8,837 bases of DNA from NCBI GenBank assembly GCA_016936695.1, contig JAFGXK010000112.1, positions 1 to 8,837 on the forward strand, in the 5' to 3' direction. This DNA comes from Bacteroidales bacterium. Its GTDB lineage: Bacteria > Bacteroidota > Bacteroidia > Bacteroidales > VadinHA17. Each line of letters begins with the position of its first letter. Positions within the stretch are counted from its first letter, which is position 1. This document shows, piece after piece, positions 1 through 6,175 of the stretch. The notes under the pieces were generated by a model. The model had not been told where the DNA came from, made no database searches, and saw only the letters and a list, made by a program, of their open reading frames with translations. A program made the translations under genes and the position numbers.

Positions 1-85
1 GAGTGAAAGATGATTAGTATTCATAAAGGATATATATTTTTTATTAATATTGAAATATAATCGCAATACATAATTTCACAGACTG

Positions 86-1687
86 ATGAAGAAGCATCCG
101 ACATTAATCTTATTTGTAATTATTGCGGCTTTGGGGCCGATAAAAGCCCAGACGGGAGGTGACAGCTTCATGGGGGCGCTCCGGAACATAAATGAGAATG
201 TCCTTAAGGCACAGCTCGGTTTTCTGGCTTCCGACCTTATGGAAGGCAGGGGAACCAACACCAGGGGCGATTACCTCGCTTCGGAATATATTGCCAGCCA
301 GCTGCGACTTTACGGTGTTGCTCCCGGAGGAGATACCTCAGAAGAAAAAACTGCGTCCGGAATACCGGAAAGAACATATTTTCAGAATTTTCCACTGATT
401 AAGTCGACCCGGGGTGAAGGCCCCGTAATGAAAATCATAGTTACAGACGGGAAAGAAACCATTAGAACCCTGGACCTTGCTCATAACGTCGATTTCCTTA
501 CAAGAATCCCCGCACAATCTCTCGAAACTGAAGCTCCTGTCGTATTTGTTGGTTTCGGCATCAGAAACGAAAAACTACAGATCGATGATTTCGGCACCCA
601 GGACCTCAGGGGAAAATTCGTGCTGAAAATTGCAGGATCGCCCGGATTCCTTAAGGACAAAATGTCAATATCAGAGCTGTCGAATAATTCAATGCAGGCG
701 GAACGTATTGCCAGGCAAATGGGTGCAGCCGGAATCATTGAATTTGATCCTGCTGTTGCAGTGTCAGGAACGGTCCCGGGACTTCCTTTTACCGATCTGG
801 CAGCATCGGAAAAAAGACCGGGATCAGGCCGGCCGTATGCTGATTATTCCCTCCCTTCTGCAAAGACCTCCGACAGCTTCGTAAGGATCATGGTCTCTCC
901 CAGAACAGCAGAAGAATTATTCAGGGGATCCGGTTTTAATACGAAGGAGTATGTAAGCAGATCTGCCGACAGTTACATCAGACCGCAGGCTGATCTGACC
1001 GGGAAGAAGATCTTTCTGAAGACCACTATAAAAATCGAAACTGTAATGGTTAGGAATGTAATCGGGATTATCGAAGGAAAGGATCCCTCTCAGATAATAG
1101 TAGCGGGAGCACATTATGACCACATTGGCATGTGGAACGGGTATGTGTGGAATGGCGCCGACGACAACGGATCGGGAACCGTCGGCATTATGACAATTGC
1201 AAAGGCTATCATGGAAACCGGTGTAAAGCCTGAAAAGACAATCATTATTGCCCTGTGGGCAGCTGAAGAAGAGGGACTGCTTGGTTCGAGGCATTTTGTC
1301 GCAAACCTGCCCTTCCCGGCGACCAACATCCGGCTCAATCTGAATTTCGACATGATATCGAGATATGTGTCAGAAAAGGAATATAAAAAAGCTTACATGG
1401 TCTACACCGACTCTTATCCCGGATTCAAAGCCATGACGGAGAAGCATCTTAAAAGATACGGGATTGACCTGGACGTGGAATACCAGCCATCTGCTGATCC
1501 GCCCGGAGGAAGCGATCACAGGTCATTCGTTGACGCAGGTATTCCCGTAGTGCGATTCAAACCCGGACACAGAGAAGAATATCATACCCCGGAGGATGAA
1601 GTTTCGACGGTTGACTGGGATATCATGCAGAAGATTGTCAGAATCGGGTTTGCAAATATCTGGGAACTTGCAAACAGTGAATGGTGA
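86..1687 (+). CDS. Exported M28-family zinc aminopeptidase with PA-like insert
   Basis: 533 aa. Residues 1-22 look like a signal peptide: Lys-Lys, a hydrophobic core, then a cut near K-A-Q. The protein is therefore probably periplasmic or secreted. Residues about 30-80 hold the LASDLMEGRGT segment common before the catalytic part of these proteins. Residues about 145-300 resemble a protease-associated (PA) domain insert. The M28 domain (about 320-525) keeps every co-catalytic zinc-site residue expected from Vibrio and Streptomyces aminopeptidases: H343 and D345 (AHYDH), bridging D360 (GADDNGSG), general base E394 and ligand E395 (AAEEEG), D422 (NFDMIS) and H478 (SDHRSF). The likely reaction is removal of N-terminal amino acids from peptides; the exact substrate cannot be read. 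The ATG at 86 follows an AT-rich leader without a Shine-Dalgarno, and it is the start that gives the signal peptide. There is no type IX secretion C-terminal domain. The gene appears monocistronic, because the next one is 224 bp away. Confidence 0.95.
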   Translation: MKKHPTLILFVIIAALGPIKAQTGGDSFMGALRNINENVLKAQLGFLASDLMEGRGTNTRGDYLASEYIASQLRLYGVAPGGDTSEEKTASGIPERTYFQNFPLIKSTRGEGPVMKIIVTDGKETIRTLDLAHNVDFLTRIPAQSLETEAPVVFVGFGIRNEKLQIDDFGTQDLRGKFVLKIAGSPGFLKDKMSISELSNNSMQAERIARQMGAAGIIEFDPAVAVSGTVPGLPFTDLAASEKRPGSGRPYADYSLPSAKTSDSFVRIMVSPRTAEELFRGSGFNTKEYVSRSADSYIRPQADLTGKKIFLKTTIKIETVMVRNVIGIIEGKDPSQIIVAGAHYDHIGMWNGYVWNGADDNGSGTVGIMTIAKAIMETGVKPEKTIIIALWAAEEEGLLGSRHFVANLPFPATNIRLNLNFDMISRYVSEKEYKKAYMVYTDSYPGFKAMTEKHLKRYGIDLDVEYQPSADPPGGSDHRSFVDAGIPVVRFKPGHREEYHTPEDEVSTVDWDIMQKIVRIGFANIWELANSEW

Positions 1688-1717
1688 GAGAAGATGGGGG
1701 AAGTTCAAGGTTTCTCG

Positions 1718-1769
1718 TTGCTGGTTACTGGTTGCTGGTTGCTGGTACTGGTTCTGGTTCTGGTTCTGG
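1718..1769. repeat. Short tandem array, TTNCTGG heptamers passing into TTCTGG hexamers
   Basis: Read on the + strand, the units are TTGCTGG, TTACTGG, TTGCTGG, TTGCTGG, then TACTGG, then TTCTGG three times. A degraded unit (TTTCTCG) precedes at 1711-1717 and a TTAATGGG follows at 1770-1777. The array lies 30 bp after the peptidase stop codon in a spacer without a convincing gene. The unit changes from 7 to 6 bases within the array, which is what slippage plus unit loss would leave. GG pairs recur every 6-7 bases on this strand. Confidence 0.85.
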
Positions 1770-1827
1770 TTAATGGGTGGGATTACCTTAACGCCATAAC
1801 GCCCGCCTTCTTCTTCCAAGTGGTTAA

Positions 1828-1855
1828 TGTTTCCTGGTTTCTGGTTTCTGGTTTC
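1828..1855. repeat. Second short tandem array, TGGTTTC heptamers
   Basis: Three perfect TGGTTTC units at 1835-1855 are preceded by one diverged unit (TGTTTCC, 1828-1834). The array is about 58 bp downstream of the first one in the same spacer. It shares the CTGGTT core but is more homogeneous and keeps the 7-base period. The 1770-1827 stretch between the arrays is unrelated unique sequence in which I see no gene. Confidence 0.8.
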
Positions 1856-1911
1856 GTGTTCATTGAATTTATCTATGGTTTTCTTATATTGTAACCCAAA
1901 ACCCATACGAC

Positions 1912-2799
1912 ATGAAAATACTCAGATTTATTGCATTGATGCCTGTTTTGCTGGGCCTGGCATCGGGGGCCAGCAGTCAGCAGGTAAAAGATGATGGCAA
2001 GCTTCACATAATAATTATTGGAGCTCATCCTGACGATCCCGACAAAGTCGGGGGATCTGCCTACCTTTGGGCCCAGGCAGGCCACGATGTCATGATGGTT
2101 TCACTTACAAACGGAGATGCAGGCCATCAGACCTACAGTTCTGAAGAACTGGCAAAAATCCGAAGGGAAGAAGCAAGAAAAGCCGGCGAAGTAATTGGGG
2201 TGAAGTACATCACCCTCGACAACCACGACGGACAGCTCATGCCGACCTATGAAAACAGGCTGCAGGTGATAAAGCTTATCAGGGAACAAAAAGCTGACCT
2301 GGTAATTTTTCCCCGCCCATGGGATTATCACCCCGACCACCGCTATTGCGGAACCCTGGTTCTTGATGCAGCCTATATGGTAACTGTCCCCAAGATACTG
2401 CCGGAGGTTCCGTTTCTGGAGAAAAACCCTGTCTTCCTTTACATGTCTGATCATTTCATTCATCCGGAGCCTTTCATACCGGATGTCTGCATCGACATTG
2501 ATGCTGTTATGGAAAAGAAGATAGACATGTATCATCAGCACACCTCCCAGATGTATGAATGGCTACCCTTCAACCGCGGTCAGCTCGACCAGGTTCCCAC
2601 AACCGAAAAGGAAAGAAGGGCATGGCTCGGCCGGACCTGGGGCGCCAGATCGAATGCCGAACCTTACAGGGCTAAGCTAATAGAACAGTACGGCCAGGAA
2701 AGGGGATCAAAGATCAGGAACTGTGAAGCATTCCAGGACAGCGGCTACGGGACAGCTCTGACAAAGGAGAATATCAGGCATTACTTCCCGTTTTATTGA
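1912..2799 (+). CDS. Exported PIG-L family (LmbE-like) zinc deacetylase
   Basis: 295 aa. A signal peptide is likely at residues 1-23 (MKILRF, hydrophobic core, G-A-S-S-Q), so the enzyme probably acts outside the cytoplasm. The family hallmark GAHPDD lies at 37-42: H39 and D42 should bind zinc and D41 be the general base, by analogy with MshB. The second zinc site, HPDH, is at 140-143 with H143 as the third ligand. These enzymes hydrolyse N-acetyl groups from GlcNAc-type sugars or related amides. The real substrate here is unknown; extracellular glycan or glycoconjugate is an inference from the signal peptide alone. The length is normal for Bacteroidota members. The ATG at 1912 has no Shine-Dalgarno. 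The stop codon lies inside the end of the convergent zinc-ribbon gene (7-nt overlap), and no hairpin terminator is visible at the junction. Confidence 0.93.
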   Translation: MKILRFIALMPVLLGLASGASSQQVKDDGKLHIIIIGAHPDDPDKVGGSAYLWAQAGHDVMMVSLTNGDAGHQTYSSEELAKIRREEARKAGEVIGVKYITLDNHDGQLMPTYENRLQVIKLIREQKADLVIFPRPWDYHPDHRYCGTLVLDAAYMVTVPKILPEVPFLEKNPVFLYMSDHFIHPEPFIPDVCIDIDAVMEKKIDMYHQHTSQMYEWLPFNRGQLDQVPTTEKERRAWLGRTWGARSNAEPYRAKLIEQYGQERGSKIRNCEAFQDSGYGTALTKENIRHYFPFY

Positions 2800-3158
2800 T
2801 ATTCCAGATACTTGCTGTTCTGCTTCAGTTCGATGAAATCATCGCCCGTTTCCCTGTATCCATATTCGAAACAATAGTGGTACTGAGTACCGTCTGATGT
2901 TTCGATCAGATGGGTGAAGAAACTGAAATTGTAACCCAGGGCAAAAAGCGCATCCTTGTGGATCCTGAACCTTTCTTCAAGGTACAGGTCTGCAAGGATG
3001 CGCCTGTTTTTCCTAAGTAACCCGTGAACATTCCTCATGAAATTGTTAGTGTCACGGTTCAGCTTGTTGTTGTAGTTGTTTCTGCACTGATCTGAGCAGA
3101 ATTTCTTATCGGTACGGCCGCGTATAGTGCAGCCGCAATCGAGACATTTCCTTTCCAC
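2793..3158 (-). CDS. Small zinc-ribbon protein of unknown function
   Basis: 121 aa, no signal peptide, so cytoplasmic. The N-terminus carries a compact treble-clef or zinc-ribbon pattern: C5-x2-C8 and C21-x3-C25 in a KFCSDQCRNNYNNK context, with an extra C10. Residues about 35-65 are basic and probably helical (LLRKNRRILADLY). Residues 70-121 look like a small alpha/beta region (GYNFSFFTH..., YHYCFEYGY). From memory, similar short proteins are common in Bacteroidota and remain uncharacterised; nucleic-acid binding is plausible from the Cys pattern and basic stretch but is not shown. The start is GTG at 3158: an in-frame TAA lies eight codons upstream (3182-3180) with no ATG between. The gene is divergent from ssb across 139 bp and convergent with the PIG-L gene. 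No clear promoter of its own was found. Confidence 0.88.
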   Translation of the reverse strand: MERKCLDCGCTIRGRTDKKFCSDQCRNNYNNKLNRDTNNFMRNVHGLLRKNRRILADLYLEERFRIHKDALFALGYNFSFFTHLIETSDGTQYHYCFEYGYRETGDDFIELKQNSKYLEYQ

Positions 3159-3187
3159 AGCACGAATGTTTTGATAAAGTTACAAAA

Positions 3188-3232
3188 AAACGTATTTAAA
3201 CGACAGCAAACGACTATAAATGATTTTGAAAC
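3188..3232. repeat. Helically phased A-tracts (AAACGAC-like, 10-bp period)
   Basis: Short AAAC or AAAT tracts begin at 3188, 3198, 3208, 3218 and 3229, spaced 10, 10, 10 and 11 bp. The 3198 and 3208 copies share the 7-mer AAACGAC exactly. The array fills the middle of the divergent spacer between the zinc-ribbon gene and ssb. Phased A-tracts can bend DNA, and repeats one helical turn apart can also be a protein-binding array. Either role is inference; the spacing is read directly. Confidence 0.5.
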
Positions 3233-3275
3233 AGGTATAAATATTTATTAACCGACAGGTCCGGCAGTGCTGGCT

Positions 3276-3283
3276 TAAGTTTG
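3276..3283 (+). promoter_or_regulatory. Bacteroidota-type -7 promoter element upstream of ssb
   Basis: TAAGTTTG matches the Bacteroidota sigma-ABfr -7 consensus TAnnTTTG exactly. No good TTTG -33 element is seen 19-21 bp upstream. Transcription would start near 3289-3291, leaving about 31-33 nt of leader before the ATG at 3322 but only 7-9 nt before the ATG at 3298. A near-perfect dyad (CCGGCA-G-TGCTGG, 3261-3273) sits immediately upstream. Confidence 0.5.
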
Positions 3284-3321
3284 TATCAGTTAAAAACATG
3301 TCAAACCAAAATCATTTAGTC

Positions 3322-3684
3322 ATGAACATTTTACGGAACCGGGTACAGCTTATCGGTCATCTCGGGCAGGACCCCGAGATCAAAACCCTGGAAAGCGGAA
3401 AAAAGGTTGCTAATTTCACAATTGCAACAAACGATTCTTTTAAGAACAACGAAGGTCAGAAGGTGGAGGAGACGACCTGGCATAATATCGTTGCCTGGAA
3501 TGGCCTTGCAGAGCGAGCTGCCAGATTTCTTAAGAAAGGCAAGGAAGTGGCCATCGATGGAAGAATTGTGTACAGGAGCTATGAGGACAAGAAGGGTGTG
3601 ACCAAATATGTGACGGAGATTGTCCTGAATGAAATGCTCTTTCTGGGGTCGTCGGGCAGGAACGGCGAGGAGAAGGAAGAATAA
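3322..3684 (+). CDS. ssb: Short single-stranded DNA-binding protein (SSB paralogue)
   Basis: 120 aa from the ATG at 3322. An in-frame ATG at 3298 would add MSNQNHLV. I prefer 3322 because family members typically begin M-N-x-L-R-N-x-V-Q-L-I-G and because of the promoter position. Nearly the whole protein is one OB fold: VQLIGHLGQDPEI at 8-20, the FTIATND strand at 32-38, the TTWHNIVAWN strand at 51-60, and the GRIVYRSYEDKKG and TKYVTEIVLNEM strands at 80-104. SSB coats single-stranded DNA in replication, repair and recombination and normally recruits partners through an acidic C-terminal tip ending in Phe. Here the tail is only about 11 residues (GSSGRNGEEKEE) and ends acidic without the D-x-P-F tip. 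This may therefore be a secondary SSB and not the main replication one. It is transcribed alone and closed by a strong terminator. Confidence 0.93.
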   Translation: MNILRNRVQLIGHLGQDPEIKTLESGKKVANFTIATNDSFKNNEGQKVEETTWHNIVAWNGLAERAARFLKKGKEVAIDGRIVYRSYEDKKGVTKYVTEIVLNEMLFLGSSGRNGEEKEE

Positions 3685-3713
3685 TACGCATCACTCGCTG
3701 TAATCCTGGTGGA

Positions 3714-3748
3714 AAGAGGCTGTCGTGACGACAGCCTCTTGTTTTTTT
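3714..3748 (+). terminator. Intrinsic terminator of ssb
   Basis: A perfect 12-bp stem (AAGAGGCTGTCG at 3714-3725 paired with CGACAGCCTCTT at 3729-3740) closes a TGA loop and is followed by G and seven T (3742-3748). It lies 30 nt after the ssb stop and 5 nt before the end of the convergent S9 gene. On the minus strand the hairpin is followed only by TTTCC, so it should work less well for the S9 transcript, although it is the only hairpin available there. Confidence 0.93.
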
Positions 3749-3752
3749 GAAA

Positions 3753-6137
3753 TCAGAAATCTGTCAGATCGACATTAGTCCGGTAATCTTCGAGAAGGTG
3801 TTCAGCAAAATAATACCACATCATCCTGTCGAAATATGCGGTCGCATTTCCGAATCCGTGTCTCTGCCCCGGCAGCATCATGAAATCGAACCTTTTGTTT
3901 GCTTTTATCAGAGCATCGGCAACCCTGAGGGTATTTCCGGGATGCACATTATTGTCAATGTCGCCATGAACCAGCAGCAGGTGACCTTTCAGGTTCTTTG
4001 CCAGATCCTGATTTTTATTTATTCCTGCCCTGAAGGCCTTTTCAGCCTTTTCGGTTTCCTTTTTCACTATTGTTGTGTCCTGTTTCACAATTGTTGTATC
4101 CATTTTTACTTTAAGATCCAGAGTATCCTTCTTTACATCAGTCTTCACCTTAACCTTCTTCTCAACCTCTTCCACCCCGTCATGGGTTTCACCCCACCAC
4201 TGATTGTATATGTTGTTGTCGTGGTTTCCTGCAGACGACACGGCAACGTCATAAAAATCAGGATGTGACAATATTGCTGCTGTCGACATGAATCCGCCGC
4301 CCGAATGACCGTAAATACCCACCCTTTCAATATCAATAAAGGGATAAAGTTCCGAAAGCTGTTCTAATCCATAAACATCATCAGTCAGGGCATAGTCCCT
4401 CAGATTATCGTAGCCATATGTATGGTAATAGTTGCTCCTCTGCGGGCTCCCTCCCCTGTGTCCGAAATTCACAACCACAAATCCAAGCTGGGCAAGGGCG
4501 ATATTCTTTCCGCCTGTGGCAGTGAACTGGCATGGTACCGATTCAGTCTGCGGGCCGGGATACACATAGGAGATAACCGGGTATTTCCGTGTTGAATCGA
4601 GTTTGAAGGGAGTGTACATTACACCGTAAAGATCCGTTACGCCGTCCTTTGCCTTAACTTTAATCGTCTGCGGCATTTTCCATCCCATCTGATAAAGCTG
4701 TGAAAGATCGGCCTTTTCAAGATTGAGGATAATGTTTCCGTTGTTGTCGCGCAGAACCGACTCCGGCTCCGAATCAACAGTTGAATAGGTATCAACAAAA
4801 TACTTTGACGATTTTGACATCGACAAGGAATGGTTTGCCGGCTCACGGGTTACAAGGCTCATACCCGGTTTATCGAGCGAAGCCTTGTATTTCATGCTAT
4901 AATAGGGATGGGTTCCCTCTTCCCTGCCAAAAGCTTCAAAATAAAGAATCCGGCTGAGTGTATCTATATGATTGATTCTTCCTGCAACAAAGTAGCCATC
5001 TGTTATCTGCCTTTTCATTTTTCCGGTCTTGTCGTACAGATAAAGCTGTCCCCATCCCGTGCGTTCCGACCACCATATTATGTCACCACCTTCATTCAGA
5101 ACCGACAGCCGTGAATATTCGTTGTTGAAATAAGGCCATGCTTCCTCGCTGAACAGTACCGAAACCTTACCGGTCTCAGCATCCACAAGACAAACATCAA
5201 GATTCTTCAGAGGCCGGTCCTTCCTTATCGCTATCAGTTTGTCTGCATCCTTCTGCGATGACCACGCGATCGAAATTGTCTGATCCTTCCATTTCTTAAG
5301 ATCAACATCAGTCCGTTTCCCGGAAGCCACATCGAAGATGATGAGCTCAGGCTGGGGAACGAATTCCTCGCCGGGCATTGAATAGCGGTAAGATTCAAGT
5401 TTTGGTCTTGGATTGGAAAGAACATCAATAACAAAAAGGTCCTTCACTTTCCGCTCATCCTCACGTATAACATAAAATTTCTTTTCATTCTTGAACCAGC
5501 TGACTCTTGCTCTCACCTTAATGTTCTTTGCAGTATCTTCTGTATTACTAGAGCCTGCAAAGCTGTAGTATCTCTCACCATCGGTAGTAAGCTGGATCTC
5601 TGCGCTGTCCTTGTCCCCGGTCTTCATCAGAAACAGATTATGGTTTTTTGCATAGGCAATCCAGGTGCTGTCGGGGGAATAAGATGCCCAGGAAGGCTTT
5701 TTTTCTTTTCCCACAGTGTCCTTTATCACCAGCCTCCGGGTGTTCATGTCATACAGGAACCTTATTGAATCGACCTGAAAGGTGAATTTTGTAGTGCTCT
5801 TCTTTTCAAATTTAAGTTCCTTCACCGGCAGGTCAAGCTCATTGTATGGATGCAATGTGAGTTTCTTCAGCTCTGAAGCCATATACCTTGAGTCGAAAAG
5901 CAGTTGTTTTGACCTGGCCTGGGCATCTACATAGTAGAATTTTTTCCCGGACGAGGTTTTATAAGAGTACCAGAATAAATCTGACTCTTCTATCCAGTTG
6001 GGATTTACAGAAAGGTCGCCGATGCGCGATGTGATGTTGTCGCTCCTGAATTTTTCCGCTGCCTTGAAATCAGCTTTCTGGGAAATAAGGTTCAGGCATA
6101 GCGAAAGATTCAAGACAAAAAAGATAATCTTTTTCAT
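3753..6137 (-). CDS. Exported S9 prolyl oligopeptidase / DPP IV-like serine peptidase
   Basis: 794 aa. There is an N-terminal signal peptide (MKKIIFF..., cut near S19-Q20), so it is periplasmic or secreted. Residues about 100-470 form the DPP IV N-terminal beta-propeller, and about 500-790 the alpha/beta-hydrolase. The catalytic triad is S612 (GHSGGG), D728 (GDIDNNVH) and H760 (GQRHGFG). Y526 (VYPGP) matches the oxyanion-hole Tyr547 of human DPP IV. The Asp-His distance (32) equals human DPP IV, but Ser-Asp is 116 against 78 there, owing to an insertion at about residues 656-702 rich in Lys, Thr, Val and Asp. I cannot find the Glu-Glu pair that anchors substrate N-termini in true DPP IV, so dipeptide-release specificity is doubtful. 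The start is ATG at 6137, 38 nt after iorB, without a Shine-Dalgarno; it may be cotranscribed with iorAB or use a weak own promoter. Confidence 0.94.
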   Translation of the reverse strand: MKKIIFFVLNLSLCLNLISQKADFKAAEKFRSDNITSRIGDLSVNPNWIEESDLFWYSYKTSSGKKFYYVDAQARSKQLLFDSRYMASELKKLTLHPYNELDLPVKELKFEKKSTTKFTFQVDSIRFLYDMNTRRLVIKDTVGKEKKPSWASYSPDSTWIAYAKNHNLFLMKTGDKDSAEIQLTTDGERYYSFAGSSNTEDTAKNIKVRARVSWFKNEKKFYVIREDERKVKDLFVIDVLSNPRPKLESYRYSMPGEEFVPQPELIIFDVASGKRTDVDLKKWKDQTISIAWSSQKDADKLIAIRKDRPLKNLDVCLVDAETGKVSVLFSEEAWPYFNNEYSRLSVLNEGGDIIWWSERTGWGQLYLYDKTGKMKRQITDGYFVAGRINHIDTLSRILYFEAFGREEGTHPYYSMKYKASLDKPGMSLVTREPANHSLSMSKSSKYFVDTYSTVDSEPESVLRDNNGNIILNLEKADLSQLYQMGWKMPQTIKVKAKDGVTDLYGVMYTPFKLDSTRKYPVISYVYPGPQTESVPCQFTATGGKNIALAQLGFVVVNFGHRGGSPQRSNYYHTYGYDNLRDYALTDDVYGLEQLSELYPFIDIERVGIYGHSGGGFMSTAAILSHPDFYDVAVSSAGNHDNNIYNQWWGETHDGVEEVEKKVKVKTDVKKDTLDLKVKMDTTIVKQDTTIVKKETEKAEKAFRAGINKNQDLAKNLKGHLLLVHGDIDNNVHPGNTLRVADALIKANKRFDFMMLPGQRHGFGNATAYFDRMMWYYFAEHLLEDYRTNVDLTDF
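4035..4172 (-). other. Repeat-bearing insertion within the S9 catalytic domain
   Basis: This segment encodes about residues 656-702 of the S9 peptidase. It includes a 21-bp tandem duplication (4060-4080 and 4081-4101, 18 of 21 bases identical) giving DTTIVKQ-DTTIVKK, and a more diverged neighbour (DTLDLKVKM). It falls between the conserved NQWWGETHDGV segment and the NLKGHLLLVHGD strand. The reading frame stays open and both flanks are conserved, so it is a real in-frame insertion. Confidence 0.75.
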
Positions 6138-6175
6138 AACGAAAAGGTTAGGTATGTAAAGAAGTTAATTTTTTT

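Noticed and set aside
45..52. TAATATTG as a promoter -7 element for the M28 peptidase
   Set aside because: It matches seven of eight consensus positions, but the region is so AT-rich that such hits are expected, and no -33 element is present. Positions 1-85 otherwise hold only AT-rich leader without an identifiable gene.
1711..1855. A CRISPR array
   Set aside because: The units are 6-7 bases and directly adjacent, with no spacers of constant length and no cas gene in the window.
1694..1894. Small + strand frames through the tandem arrays encoding Leu/Val/Trp-rich peptides that look like membrane segments
   Set aside because: The hydrophobicity comes from the TGGTT repeat in whatever frame is read. 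There is no ribosome site, and two overlapping frames look equally good, which points to an artefact.
1523..1906. Antisense open frame whose product would be rich in Gln/Asn repeats (QNQNQNQYQQ)
   Set aside because: The repeat is simply the translation of the CTGGTT array. The rest is antisense to the peptidase gene, and nothing in it resembles a known protein.
3298..3321. ssb start at the upstream ATG (3298)
   Set aside because: It would leave a leader of only 7-9 nt from the predicted transcription start, and the eight extra residues do not match the family N-terminus. It remains possible, since the preceding TAAAAAC context is acceptable.
3753..4268. A + strand frame of 173 codons antisense to the S9 gene
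   Set aside because: It lies opposite the conserved catalytic domain, with Cys/Phe/His-rich composition typical of a shadow frame and no recognisable domain.
6138..6175. A terminator or strong promoter between iorB and the S9 peptidase gene
   Set aside because: Transcription would cross an A-run after the iorB stop, but there is no hairpin and no TAnnTTTG match, so neither can be supported.
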